DNA of 64,000 bases. It comes from Luteococcus sanguinis (GTDB taxonomy: Bacteria > Actinomycetota > Actinomycetes > Propionibacteriales > Propionibacteriaceae). Shown piece by piece: positions 33,528 to 42,120 of the stretch. The stretch is from contig NZ_BAAAKI010000010.1 of NCBI RefSeq assembly GCF_039527675.1, positions 124,001 through 188,000 on the forward strand. Direction: 5' to 3'. The notes under the pieces were generated by a model. The model did no database searches. It had not been told where the DNA came from and saw only the letters and a program-made list of their open reading frames with translations. The position numbers and the translations under genes were made by a program. Position 1 is the stretch's first letter, and each line of letters opens with the position of its first letter.

Positions 33528-34994
33528 ATGTCCGACGAACAGCCCGCCCTGCCCAACCGGCAGACCCCTTTCAGCGAAGCGTTTCAGGCCTTCATCCCGG
33601 CCGACTGGGCTCCCTATCCCGACGACCTGCCGGCCCTGCTGCCCGCCGCCGAGTTCGCGCCGGCGCGCCGCGAGGCCATCTCGGCACGGTTCCTGGGCGA
33701 TCGGATCGTCGTCCCCGCCGGCGGCCTGAAGGTGCGGTCGAATGACTGCGACTACCGCTTCCGTCCGCACTCTGCCTTCGCTCACCTGACCGGGCTGGGC
33801 ACCGACCGCGAGCCCGACGCCGTGCTCGTGCTGGAGCCCACCGACGCGGGCCACCACGCCACCCTGTTCTTCAAGCCCCGCGCGCCCCGCACCGACCCGG
33901 AGTTCTACGCCGACGCCCGCTACGGCGAGATGTGGGTGGGCCAGCGCGAGAGCCTGGCGGAGATGTCCGCGCTGACCGGGCTCGACTGCGCACCCATCTC
34001 CCAGCTCGAGGACGCGATCGCCAAGAATGCGTCTTCGACCAGGGTGCGGGTGCTCCGCCAGGCCGACGAGCAGCTCGCTGCCACCGTCGACCGGCTGCGG
34101 GAACTCGGCGACGCGACGGCGGACGACGAACTGGAAGTCGCCTTGTCGACGCTGCGCTTGGTCAAGGACGACTTCGAGGCCGAGCAGATGAGGCAGGCCT
34201 GCCGCGCCACCGCCGTCGGTTTCGAGGCTGTCGTCGCCGAACTGCCCGAGGCGATCAAGCGCGGAGGTGGTGAGCGTTGGGTCGAGGGGGTCTTCGGACT
34301 GCACGCCCGCCACCAGGGCAATGCTGTCGGCTACGACACCATCGCCGCGGGCGGTGACCACGCCAACACCCTGCACTGGATTCGCAACGACGGTGACCTG
34401 CGCGACGGCGACCTGTTGCTGATGGACGCAGGGGTCGAGCTCGACACCCTGTACACCGCCGACATCACCCGCACGCTGCCGGTCTCCGGCACCTTCACCG
34501 AGCCGCAGCGCCGGGTCTACGAGGCAGTGCTGGCCGCCCAAGAGGCCGGGATCGCAGCCGCGCAGCCGGGCGCGAAATTCAGCGACGTGCACGCCGCAGC
34601 CATCAAGGTCGTCGCGCAGTACCTGTGCGACTGGGGGCTGCTGCCGGTCACGCCCGAGGAGTCGCTCGGCCCCGACGGTGGGCAGCACCGCCGCTGGATG
34701 GCCCACGGCACCTCGCACCACCTCGGCATCGACGTCCACGACTGCGCCCAGGCGCTGCGCGAGGACTACCGCGACGGTGTTCTGCGTCCGGGCATGGTGA
34801 TCACGGTCGAGCCCGGCATCTACCTCAAGGCCACCGACCTGCTCGTCCCGGACGAGTTCAAGGGCATCGGCGTGCGGATCGAGGACGACATCTTGATCAC
34901 GGAGGACGGAAACGAGAACTTGTCCGCATTGTTGCCGCGAACCGCGGACGAGGTCGAGGAGTGGATGGCCGGTATCTGGCAGCGGGGGCAGTGA
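33528..34994 (+). CDS. pepP: Xaa-Pro aminopeptidase (M24B)
   Basis: 488 residues. Releases the N-terminal residue from peptides with proline in second position. The N-terminal aminopeptidase P domain (FRPHSAFAHLTGLG) is followed by a pita-bread domain with metal ligands in LLMDAGVELDTLYTADITRT, HGTSHHLGIDVHD, TVEPGIYL and GVRIEDDILI. ATG 33528 follows AAAGGAG. Its stop overlaps the corA ATG (TGATG), so the two genes are translationally coupled. Confidence 0.95.
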   Translation: MSDEQPALPNRQTPFSEAFQAFIPADWAPYPDDLPALLPAAEFAPARREAISARFLGDRIVVPAGGLKVRSNDCDYRFRPHSAFAHLTGLGTDREPDAVLVLEPTDAGHHATLFFKPRAPRTDPEFYADARYGEMWVGQRESLAEMSALTGLDCAPISQLEDAIAKNASSTRVRVLRQADEQLAATVDRLRELGDATADDELEVALSTLRLVKDDFEAEQMRQACRATAVGFEAVVAELPEAIKRGGGERWVEGVFGLHARHQGNAVGYDTIAAGGDHANTLHWIRNDGDLRDGDLLLMDAGVELDTLYTADITRTLPVSGTFTEPQRRVYEAVLAAQEAGIAAAQPGAKFSDVHAAAIKVVAQYLCDWGLLPVTPEESLGPDGGQHRRWMAHGTSHHLGIDVHDCAQALREDYRDGVLRPGMVITVEPGIYLKATDLLVPDEFKGIGVRIEDDILITEDGNENLSALLPRTADEVEEWMAGIWQRGQ

Positions 34995-36079
34995 TGGCTG
35001 ATCGCCGCTTCATCCCGGCCACTCGGCGGCCCAGCCGTCCCGCACCACCGATCCGCCGCATCGCCAACAAGCGATGGGCCACCACCCCGGATTCCGTCCA
35101 GGCCTGGGGCTGGTACGTCGACGGCGAGAAGCAGAAGTGTGACGTGCTCGACCTGGCCACCGAGCGGGCCAAGGAGGGCGAGGGTTTCGTCTGGCTGGGC
35201 CTGAAGGACCCCACTGACGAGGACATGTCGCGCTTCGCGCGCCAGTTCGACCTGCACCCACTCGCGATCGAGGATGCCGTCGAGGGCCACACCCGCAGCA
35301 AACTGGAGCAGTTCGGCGACACGCTGTTCTGCGTCATCTCGACGGTCGCCTATGTTGACCACGAGGCGGTCACCGAGACCTCCGAGATCGTGTCCACCGG
35401 ACAGATCATGGTCTTCCTCGGCGAGAACTTCGTGATGACGGTGCGACGCGGCGAGAACACCCCGCTGTACCTGCTGCGCCAGCAGCTGGAGCGCGAACCG
35501 GAAGACCTCGCGCTGGGCCCGGCCTATGTGCTCTACAAGGTGCTCGACCGGATCGTCGACGACTACATGCAGGTGGTGTCGGACTTCGAGACCGACATCG
35601 ACGAGGTCGAGGAGGACATCTTCGCCCAGTCGGGAACCACCGGCGTCGACCGCGTCTACAACCTCAAGCGAGAGCTGATCGAGTTCAAGCGCTCGGTGGT
35701 GCCCCTGGCCGCTCCGCTCTCGGCGTTGTCGACGCGGACCTATCCGGTGGTGCCGCCGGAGACGCGGGCCTACTTCCGCGAGGTGGCCGACCACCACACC
35801 GATGCCCGCGAATCCATCCTCTCCTTCGACGAAGTGCTCTCGACCATCCTCCAGGCGGGGCTCGCCCGGGTGGGGGTGGCCGACAACCAGGACATGCGGC
35901 GGCTCTCCGCGGTGGTCGCGGTGCTTGCGGTCCCCACGACACTGGGCGCGGTCTACGGCATGAACTTCGACAACATGCCCGAGTTGCACACCCGCTACGG
36001 CTACTTCGTCGTGCTGGCGGTCATGGTCCTGGGCATGGCGGCCTGTATCGCCTACTTCCGGGACAAGGGCTGGTTGTAG
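34994..36079 (+). CDS. corA: CorA-type magnesium/divalent cation channel
   Basis: 361 residues. Large cytosolic N-terminal domain rich in acidic and helical segments, then two C-terminal membrane helices. The signature GMN is at 322-324 in YGMNFDNMPEL, and the last helix ends with a short basic tail (YFRDKGWL), as in CorA pores. It mediates Mg2+ uptake. The ATG overlaps the pepP stop; the long frame upstream of 34994 is an artefact. In M. tuberculosis corA sits near the same set of genes (stress protein, MgtE-N, mrp). Confidence 0.95.
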   Translation: MADRRFIPATRRPSRPAPPIRRIANKRWATTPDSVQAWGWYVDGEKQKCDVLDLATERAKEGEGFVWLGLKDPTDEDMSRFARQFDLHPLAIEDAVEGHTRSKLEQFGDTLFCVISTVAYVDHEAVTETSEIVSTGQIMVFLGENFVMTVRRGENTPLYLLRQQLEREPEDLALGPAYVLYKVLDRIVDDYMQVVSDFETDIDEVEEDIFAQSGTTGVDRVYNLKRELIEFKRSVVPLAAPLSALSTRTYPVVPPETRAYFREVADHHTDARESILSFDEVLSTILQAGLARVGVADNQDMRRLSAVVAVLAVPTTLGAVYGMNFDNMPELHTRYGYFVVLAVMVLGMAACIAYFRDKGWL

Positions 36080-36184
36080 CGAACGCCAAACGCCGGAAGT
36101 GTCACCGGCCAGCGCACGGTCATCACGACTCCTGCTGCCCTGACGGGCGATGGCGCCACCGACACCGTCCAGGACAGGCCCGCC

Positions 36185-36811
36185 TCAGGCGCGTTTCGGC
36201 TGGCCCAGAACCTGGAGCACCGAGGCGAGGCCCTGATGGCCGCGACCCTCGAAGATACGGCGCTCGACGATGCGGACGTCGAGGTCCAGAGCGCTCCAGT
36301 CATCCTGCACCTCGCTGCGGGTGACCATGACCTCGTCGTCCTCGGGGCCGCCGGCGCCCAACTGCAGCTGCGCCGGAGTGAAGACCTCCATCAGCAGTTT
36401 CCCCCGCGGCGCCAACCGCGACTGGAATCCCTCCGCCACCTGACGGCGCAGCTGAGGCTCGAGGTGGACGAAGATCCACACGATGGCGTCCCACGGGCCC
36501 TGGGCGGCATCGCTGTGCACCCACTCGGCCAGGTCGCCCACCTGCGCGTCGATGGAGACCTCACGTTCCCGCGCCAGCCCCAGCGCCTTCTCGACGCCCT
36601 TGGGCGACAGTTCCACCGACGTGACCTGGTGACCCTTCTGCGCCAGCCAGGTGCCATTGCGCCCCTCACCGTCGCCAACCACCAGCACGCGTCCGCCGCG
36701 GCGCAGCATCACCTCCGCCTGTACCAGGAAGTCATTGGGCCGGTAGCCGTAGAAGGAGTCGTAACGGGAGTAACGCTCATTCCACAGTTCGCGCTGAGCT
36801 GCTGTGTCCAT
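36185..36811 (-). CDS. Class I SAM-dependent methyltransferase
   Basis: 208 residues. Motif I is RVLVVGDGEGRNGTWLAQKG, motif II follows at VTSVELSPKGVEKA, then WDAIVWIFVHLEPQLRRQV. The N-terminal ERYSRYDSFYGYRPNDFL is typical of the tellurite-resistance/thiopurine-type methyltransferase group. Substrate unknown. ATG 36811 is chosen because GGAG lies 6 nt upstream; ATG 36823 would overlap that site. The 105 nt between corA and this gene hold no recognisable gene. Confidence 0.82.
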   Translation of the reverse strand: MDTAAQRELWNERYSRYDSFYGYRPNDFLVQAEVMLRRGGRVLVVGDGEGRNGTWLAQKGHQVTSVELSPKGVEKALGLAREREVSIDAQVGDLAEWVHSDAAQGPWDAIVWIFVHLEPQLRRQVAEGFQSRLAPRGKLLMEVFTPAQLQLGAGGPEDDEVMVTRSEVQDDWSALDLDVRIVERRIFEGRGHQGLASVLQVLGQPKRA

Positions 36812-36866
36812 CGTGTGCTCCATGTGGTGGTTCTGGTGGTCAGCTGCGTGGATGGGTCAACGTGGT

Positions 36867-37379
36867 TCAGCTGGCGGGCTGCGACGGTGGCCACACCTGC
36901 GGCACGCCGACGCCGAGCATCCGGCGGGCCTGGTCGATCACCTTGTGCTCCGCGAGCACCTCGTAGCGGGTCGCGACGATCGCCTGCACGGACGCGAAGT
37001 CACGCTGCCCACGGGTGGCCGCTTGAGCCATCACCGCCGAGAGCAGGCCCATCATGACGCCCATCGTCAGGCCGATCACCAGCGCAGAGGTCATCGAATA
37101 GCCGGTGGGCAGGAAGCTCAACAGCAGCGCGAACAACAGCCCGGTCCCAAGCCCGCTGATGGCACCGCTTGCGAGCACGCTGCCCCAAGTCCGACGTCCG
37201 AGCACCCGCTCGACCTGCTTGAGGTCGGTGCCGACGATGCACAGGTTCTGCACCGGGAAACCATTGTCGGCCAGGTGGTCGACGGCCTTCTGCGCCTCGG
37301 CGTAGGTGGCGTACACGGCCACGGATTGCGGGTACTCCAGTGGCATCACCGTGGAGGCGGCCTGCATGTTCATCGACAT
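36867..37379 (-). CDS. General stress protein-like membrane protein
   Basis: 170 residues. N-terminal region QSVAVYATYAEAQKAVDHLADNGFPVQNLCIVG resembles the general stress protein 17M-type domain, followed by two membrane helices (GLGTGLLFALLLSFL and VIGLTMGVMMGLLSAVMAQ) and a short tail. Homologues lie near corA or mgtE in actinobacteria, including M. tuberculosis Rv1234 as recalled. Function unknown. Start ATG 37379; ATG 37373 is also possible. Confidence 0.78.
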   Translation of the reverse strand: MSMNMQAASTVMPLEYPQSVAVYATYAEAQKAVDHLADNGFPVQNLCIVGTDLKQVERVLGRRTWGSVLASGAISGLGTGLLFALLLSFLPTGYSMTSALVIGLTMGVMMGLLSAVMAQAATRGQRDFASVQAIVATRYEVLAEHKVIDQARRMLGVGVPQVWPPSQPAS

Positions 37380-37416
37380 GCTTCTACCCTATCCGCGGGT
37401 CAACAGCCCGATGGGC

Positions 37417-38352
37417 TCAGTGATCGCCGGCCTTGGCCAGGATCGCCTCGGCCACTCGCAGCCCTGCCACGTCGACCATCTCGTCGTCCACGACGATCGC
37501 GCCGGTCGCTCCCCCACCGCTGGAGGTGGCGTGGGCGTAGGCCTGGACGATACGGCGGGCACGTTCCACGTCGGCGGCCGGCGGGCTGAACACATCGTTG
37601 CCGACGGCGACCTGGTCGGGGTGCAGCACCCACTTGCCGTCGTAGCCGAGCGCAGCCGAGCTGGACGCCGAGGTGCGGAAGCCGTCGATGTCACGGATGC
37701 CGACGAAGGGTCCGTCGATCGCCTGGAGACCGTGCGCCCGCGCCGCAACCAGGATGCTCATCTGGACGTGGTGGAAGGCATCCCCGACATATCCCGGCGG
37801 CTGCGAACCGACGTTCAGCGTCGCCATCCCCATCGAGGCCATGAAGTCGCCCGGTCCGTAGACCAGGGTTTCGGTGCGAGGGCTGGCGGCGGCGATCTCG
37901 GCGACGTGCAGCAGACCGCGCGCCTCCTCGATCTGCAGCTCGAAGCCGATCCGTCCAACCTCCCAGCCGGCCTCCTGCTCGGCCTGGGTGACCAGCAGGT
38001 CCAGCGCGACGACCTGCGCGGCGGAGGTAACCTTCGGCAGCACCATGGCGTTGATCCGGTCACCGGCGGGGATGACGACCTCCAGCACGTCACGGGTGGT
38101 CCAGGGCGTCGACCAGTCGTTGACGCGGTAGGTGACTGTCGGTGCCAGCCACCCCTCGTCCGCGCGTAGCGCCTCGACGATCCGGGAGCGCGCCTCTTCC
38201 TTGGCGGGCGGTGCGACCGCGTCCTCCAGGTCGAGGAAGAGGGCGTCGACGGGCTGGGTCCGCGACTTCGCGATGAAGCGGTCGGACGAGCCGGGGACGG
38301 CCAGGACGGTACGGCGGGCGCGCAGCGGGCGCCCCGAGGTGGTCTCGCTCAC
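37417..38352 (-). CDS. CitE-like HpcH/HpaI aldolase (CoA-ester lyase family)
   Basis: 311 residues, TIM-barrel lyase. VPGSSDRFIAKSRTQPVDAL with ALFLDLEDAV carries the Mg-binding acidic pair, and PKVTSAAQV, IGFELQIEEARGL and ASMGMATLNVG follow. Members cleave malyl-CoA, citramalyl-CoA or citryl-CoA. The other citrate lyase subunits are absent, so it is a stand-alone CitE-like enzyme. GTG 38352 follows TAGGCT by 6 nt, suggesting a leaderless mRNA. It is divergent from the MgtE-N gene. Confidence 0.82.
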   Translation of the reverse strand: MSETTSGRPLRARRTVLAVPGSSDRFIAKSRTQPVDALFLDLEDAVAPPAKEEARSRIVEALRADEGWLAPTVTYRVNDWSTPWTTRDVLEVVIPAGDRINAMVLPKVTSAAQVVALDLLVTQAEQEAGWEVGRIGFELQIEEARGLLHVAEIAAASPRTETLVYGPGDFMASMGMATLNVGSQPPGYVGDAFHHVQMSILVAARAHGLQAIDGPFVGIRDIDGFRTSASSSAALGYDGKWVLHPDQVAVGNDVFSPPAADVERARRIVQAYAHATSSGGGATGAIVVDDEMVDVAGLRVAEAILAKAGDH

Positions 38353-38358
38353 CCCGCC

Positions 38359-38364
38359 AGCCTA
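38359..38364 (-). promoter_or_regulatory. -10 box TAGGCT, leaderless start of the CitE-like gene
   Basis: On the minus strand TAGGCT, 6 nt, then GTG. Confidence 0.5.
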
Positions 38365-38424
38365 GCCACGGCCCCGTCGCTCGGGGCGGGGCGGCCGGGA
38401 CGGGTGCGGACGAGCGCCGTCGGG

Positions 38425-38430
38425 TAGATT
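38425..38430 (+). promoter_or_regulatory. -10 box TAGATT, leaderless start of the MgtE-N gene
   Basis: TAGATT-CACGCT-GTG, with a 6-nt spacer and no ribosome site. Confidence 0.5.
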
Positions 38431-38436
38431 CACGCT

Positions 38437-39738
38437 GTGAGCGTCTCCACGTCCGCGGTCTTCGTGAGCCGCCTACAGGGCCTGCCGGTGCTGGACGCCA
38501 CCGGCGACCCCCTCGGCAAGGTGCGCGATGTCGTGATCCAGCTCCGCACCGCCAAGCGGGCGCCTCGAGTGAAGGGCCTGGTCGTCGAACTCTTCGCGCG
38601 GAAGCGAATCTTCGTCCCGATCGCTCGCGTCCGCTCCATCGACATCACCCAGGTCGCGATCCAGGGCCAGGTGGACACCCGCCGCTTCCAGCGCCGCGAT
38701 GCCGAGACGCTGGTGATCGAGTCGCTGTTCGACCGCACCATCGAGCGTCCGAACGGACGCCGCGCCGCGATCTATGACGTCTCCATCAAGCCGGTTCGCG
38801 CGATGGAGTGGGAGGTGGCCGACGTCGCTCTGCGGGAGCTGACAACGGGTTCCCGCTTTCGGCTCGGCTCGCGAGGCGCCACCTCCATCCACCGCTGGTC
38901 CGAGGTTCCCGACCTGCTCTTGTCGTCGACGCAGGAGACCGACCACCTGCTGGCCCAGCTGGTCGACATGAAGCCCGCCGACGTGGCTCGCGAGCTGCAC
39001 GACATGGGGCCCGAGCGTCGTCAGGCCGTCGTCCGGGCGCTGGACGACACCCAGCTCGCCGAGGCGATGGAGGAACTCCCCGAGGACGAGCAGATCGCAC
39101 TGCTGAGCGCCTTGGAGGTGGAGCGCGCGGCAGACGTCCTGGAGGAGATGGATGCCGATGACGCTGCCGACATCATCAAGGGACTGCCCTCCCACATGGC
39201 CGAGGACCTGCTGCAGCGGATGGAGCCCGAGGAAGCCGCCGACGTCCGCGGCCTGCTGATCTACGCTGACTACACCGCGGGCGGCATGATGACGCCCGAG
39301 CCGGTGATCCTGGCCACCGACGCGACGGTCGCCGACGCGCTGGCCCGGGTGCGCAACGAGGAACTCTCCCCCGCGCTGGCCTCGATGGTCTTCGTCTGCC
39401 GGCCCCCCTTGGACATTCCGTCCGGGCGATATGTCGGCGCCGTCCACACCCAGCGGCTGCTGCGCGAACCCCCGTCCACGCTGGTCTCCGCGCTGGTGGA
39501 CCAAGGGCTGGAGCCGCTCAACCCCTCGTCGCCCACGGCCGAGGTGAGCCGCTTCTTCGCCACCTACAACCTGGTGGTCGCGCCGGTGGTCAATGCCGAG
39601 AAGCAACTCGTCGGCGCGGTCGCGGTCGACGACCTGATCGACCACATGCTGCCCGAGGACTGGCGCGGCGACCAGATGGACGGCACGGACGACGGCGCCC
39701 TGGACGCGTTGGGCACCGGCGAGGTGAGCGGTGGCTGA
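38437..39738 (+). CDS. Soluble MgtE-N / CBS-domain protein
   Basis: 433 residues. A PRC-barrel-like N-terminal part (LGKVRDVVIQL, GLVVELFARKRIFVP) is followed by MgtE N-terminal repeats near 180-275 (LAEAMEELPEDEQIALLSAL, VLEEMDADDAADIIKGLPS) and a CBS pair (TPEPVILATDATVADALA and the later segment with LVGAVAVDDLIDHM). No membrane pore domain is present, so this is the cytosolic sensor half of an MgtE-type transporter. It overlaps the start of a DUF1003 membrane protein. M. tuberculosis Rv1232c is the same type, as recalled. A role in Mg2+ homeostasis is inferred. Confidence 0.87.
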   Translation: MSVSTSAVFVSRLQGLPVLDATGDPLGKVRDVVIQLRTAKRAPRVKGLVVELFARKRIFVPIARVRSIDITQVAIQGQVDTRRFQRRDAETLVIESLFDRTIERPNGRRAAIYDVSIKPVRAMEWEVADVALRELTTGSRFRLGSRGATSIHRWSEVPDLLLSSTQETDHLLAQLVDMKPADVARELHDMGPERRQAVVRALDDTQLAEAMEELPEDEQIALLSALEVERAADVLEEMDADDAADIIKGLPSHMAEDLLQRMEPEEAADVRGLLIYADYTAGGMMTPEPVILATDATVADALARVRNEELSPALASMVFVCRPPLDIPSGRYVGAVHTQRLLREPPSTLVSALVDQGLEPLNPSSPTAEVSRFFATYNLVVAPVVNAEKQLVGAVAVDDLIDHMLPEDWRGDQMDGTDDGALDALGTGEVSGG

Positions 39739-40303
39739 CCGGGACCGCCAGACCTCGCGCCTCAACACCCCCGGCCGCCGCCAGCGGCTCCGGGTACCGA
39801 GCGTCGACTTCGACCCTGACACCTTTGGCCGCTTCGCCGAATGGGTGGCCCGCTTCATGGGAACGGCGCGTTTCCTGGTCTGGATGACGGTGCTGGTGAT
39901 CATGTGGGTGACGTTGAACGTCGTCTCGATCTGGCACTGGAAGTGGGACCCCTACCCCTTCATCCTGCTGAACCTCTTCTTCTCGACCCAGGCCTCCTAC
40001 TCGGCCCCGCTGATCCTGCTGGCCCAGAACCGTCAGGAGGGACGCGACCGGTTGAGCCTGGAGGAGGACCGCCGGGTGGCCGCCCAGAGCCGCGCCGACA
40101 TGGACTACCTCGCCCGTGAGATCGCCAGCATCCGCACCAGCGTCGGCGAGCTTGCCACCCGCGACTACATTCGCAGTGAGATCCGCAGCACGCTGCGCGA
40201 GATGCTGGCCGAGCTGGACGCCCAGGACGAGGCGCGCAACCACGCCCAGCACGAGCCCCGCTCCACCGACCCACAGGACCTGTACCGCCCCACCGAGCGG
40301 TGA
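39731..40303 (+). CDS. DUF1003 membrane protein
   Basis: 190 residues. Cytosolic N-terminus (SRLNTPGRRQRLRVPSVDFD), then two membrane helices around FLVWMTVLVIMWVTLNVVSIW and PFILLNLFFSTQASYSAPLIL, then a charged helical tail (ASIRTSVGELATRDYIRS). GTG 39731 overlaps the MgtE-N stop by 8 nt, and the two genes are probably co-translated. The downstream mrp gene is 55 nt away. DUF1003 proteins have no known function; position next to an MgtE-N protein is conserved in actinobacteria. Confidence 0.85.
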   Translation: MADRDRQTSRLNTPGRRQRLRVPSVDFDPDTFGRFAEWVARFMGTARFLVWMTVLVIMWVTLNVVSIWHWKWDPYPFILLNLFFSTQASYSAPLILLAQNRQEGRDRLSLEEDRRVAAQSRADMDYLAREIASIRTSVGELATRDYIRSEIRSTLREMLAELDAQDEARNHAQHEPRSTDPQDLYRPTER

Positions 40304-40358
40304 CACCCGCGACGTGAAGATCCACAGCAGAAACCGAAACAAAGGAACGCAAGCCCAG

Positions 40359-41606
40359 ATGAGCACCGACAACACCGGCCTGGACCCCCAGAACCTGGCC
40401 CCCCAGAGCCTGGACCCCCAGAACCTGGCCCCCCAGAGCCTGGACCCCCAGAACTTGGACCCCGAGCGCCTGGCCGGCGAGATCCGCGTCGCCCTGCATG
40501 GCGTCGACGACCCCGAGATCCACCGCCCGATCACCGAACTCGGCATGGTCGACGGCATCGAGGTCGACCCCTCGGGCCACGCGATCGTCCGCATCCTGCT
40601 GACCGTCGAGGGCTGCCCGATGAAGACCACGCTCACCGAGCGCGTCGAGGGTGCCGTCAAGGCGGTACAGGGCATCACCGGCGCCACCGTGGTGCTGGGC
40701 GTGATGGACGACGAACAGCGCAAGGCCCTGCGCCAGATGCTGCGCGGCGGCCAGCCCGAGCGCGAGATCCCCTTCGCGCAGCCCGGCAACCTGACCAAGG
40801 TGATCGCGATCGCCTCCGGCAAGGGTGGCGTCGGCAAATCGTCCGTGACCGTGAACCTGGCCGTCGCGCTGGCCCAGCTGGGCCACTCGGTCGGCATCCT
40901 GGACGCCGACATCTACGGTCACTCGGTGCCCGACATGCTCGGCCTGGGCGATGCCCGTCCGACCGCCGTCGAGGACATGATCATGCCCGTTCCCTCGCTG
41001 GGGTTGAAGGTGATCAGCGTCGGCATGCTGAAGCCCGACCGCGACCAGGTGATCGCCTGGCGTGGCCCAATCCTCGACCGTGCACTCACCCAGCTGCTGG
41101 CCGACGTCTACTGGGGCGACCTGGACTTCCTGATCCTCGACCTGCCGCCGGGCACCGGTGACGTGGCGATCTCGCTGGGCCAGAAGATCCCGAACTCCGA
41201 GGTCATCGTCGTGACGACCCCGCAGGTGGCGGCCGCCGAGGTGGCCGAGCGCGCAGGCACCATGGCCGCGATCATGCAACAGCGGGTGATCGGCGTCGTG
41301 GAGAACATGTCCTACCTGGAGGCAGTGTGCCCGCACTGCTCCGAGGCACACCGCGTCGAGCTCTTCGGTGCCGGCGGCGGCCAGGCCGTTGCCGACACGC
41401 TCACCGAGCGCCTGGGCTACGGCATCCCGCTGCTCGGTCAGGTGCCGATCCAGCAGACCCTGCGCGAGGGCGGCGACCTTGGCACCCCGATCGTGCTCGG
41501 CGATCCGGAGTCCCCCGCGGCCGTCGCATTGACCGCGCTGGCGAAGACCCTGGCGGGACGTCCGCGTGGTCTGGCCGGGATGCCGCTGGGCGTCACGCCG
41601 GTCTGA
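40359..41606 (+). CDS. mrp: Mrp/NBP35 family Fe-S cluster carrier ATPase
   Basis: 415 residues. N-terminal MIP18-like domain (VDDPEIHRPITELGMVDGI), then a P-loop ATPase with deviant Walker A GKGGVGKSS at 154-162, DADIYGHSVPDMLGL and a CPHC pair at C324/C327 that would bind the Fe-S cluster at the dimer interface. These proteins carry Fe-S clusters to apo-enzymes. The extreme N-terminus is unusual: a repeated LDPQNLAPQS. ATG 40359 has a weak AAAGGA site 12 nt away, so the start is less certain than the domains. Confidence 0.9.
   Translation: MSTDNTGLDPQNLAPQSLDPQNLAPQSLDPQNLDPERLAGEIRVALHGVDDPEIHRPITELGMVDGIEVDPSGHAIVRILLTVEGCPMKTTLTERVEGAVKAVQGITGATVVLGVMDDEQRKALRQMLRGGQPEREIPFAQPGNLTKVIAIASGKGGVGKSSVTVNLAVALAQLGHSVGILDADIYGHSVPDMLGLGDARPTAVEDMIMPVPSLGLKVISVGMLKPDRDQVIAWRGPILDRALTQLLADVYWGDLDFLILDLPPGTGDVAISLGQKIPNSEVIVVTTPQVAAAEVAERAGTMAAIMQQRVIGVVENMSYLEAVCPHCSEAHRVELFGAGGGQAVADTLTERLGYGIPLLGQVPIQQTLREGGDLGTPIVLGDPESPAAVALTALAKTLAGRPRGLAGMPLGVTPV
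40380..40469 (+). repeat. 30-bp tandem repeat in the N-terminus of mrp
   Basis: Two identical 30-bp units (40380-40409, 40410-40439) plus a third, diverged unit. Each encodes LDPQNLAPQS and itself consists of two related 15-bp halves. The frame is kept. Confidence 0.9.
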
Positions 41607-41702
41607 ACGGCTGGTTTGTTCGATCCCCGGGCCGAAGGGTCTTTCGACACCGTGTGGGTTGATTGTCCCAAGGCTCGGGGATCGCTGTCCTTGGCTCGGG
41701 AG

Positions 41703-42110
41703 CTACGTTGCGTCGAGGTCGACCGGGACGGGTGCCCCCTCGGCCGCCAGTGCCGAGGACTGGCGTTCGACGTCGTGCCGGACGTCCTCCCCGAGCATCT
41801 TGAGGTCCTTGGCGGAACCCTCCATCTCGCTCTTCACGCCCTCCAGGTCGGCCTTGATCTCGTCCAGGTCGTCCTGCACCGCGTTGATGATGTGCTTCTG
41901 GACGAAGGTCTTGGGGTTCAGGTCACGGATGTCGAGGTCCGCGTACTCGGGGCCGAGCTCGGCGCGCAGCTGGTTCTGGGCATTGTTGGCGATGTTGCGC
42001 AGGAAGAACACCACACGGGCGGCCTTGCGGCTGAACTCAGGGATCTTCTCCGGGCCGAACATGATGGTCGCCAACACGACGAGCATCACTATTTCCCATG
42101 GTCCTGGCAC
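41703..42110 (-). CDS. tatB: Sec-independent translocase TatB-like protein
   Basis: 135 residues. N-terminal membrane helix IVMLVVLATIMFGPEKIPEF with the family FGPEK(I/L)P hinge, then an amphipathic helix and a long acidic coiled tail. TatB binds Tat signal peptides and hands folded proteins to the TatA/TatC pore. GTG 42110 begins 10 nt after the anti-sigma gene stop; TAGGGT lies 7 nt upstream, so an internal promoter is possible. The order sigE-rseA-tatB matches M. tuberculosis except that no htrA protease gene lies between. Confidence 0.85.
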   Translation of the reverse strand: MPGPWEIVMLVVLATIMFGPEKIPEFSRKAARVVFFLRNIANNAQNQLRAELGPEYADLDIRDLNPKTFVQKHIINAVQDDLDEIKADLEGVKSEMEGSAKDLKMLGEDVRHDVERQSSALAAEGAPVPVDLDAT

Positions 42111-42120
42111 GACTCACACC

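Noticed and set aside
36080..36184. Possible small gene or remnant between corA and the methyltransferase
   Set aside because: No frame in either direction gives a recognisable protein and no start with a ribosome site is seen.
41607..41702. Imperfect long-range inverted repeat between mrp and tatB (GATCCCCGGGCC near 41619, GGCTCGGGGATC near 41673)
   Set aside because: The arms match at 11 of 12 positions but are about 40 nt apart, with other partial repeats in between. It may act as a weak terminator for convergent genes but is not strong enough to list.
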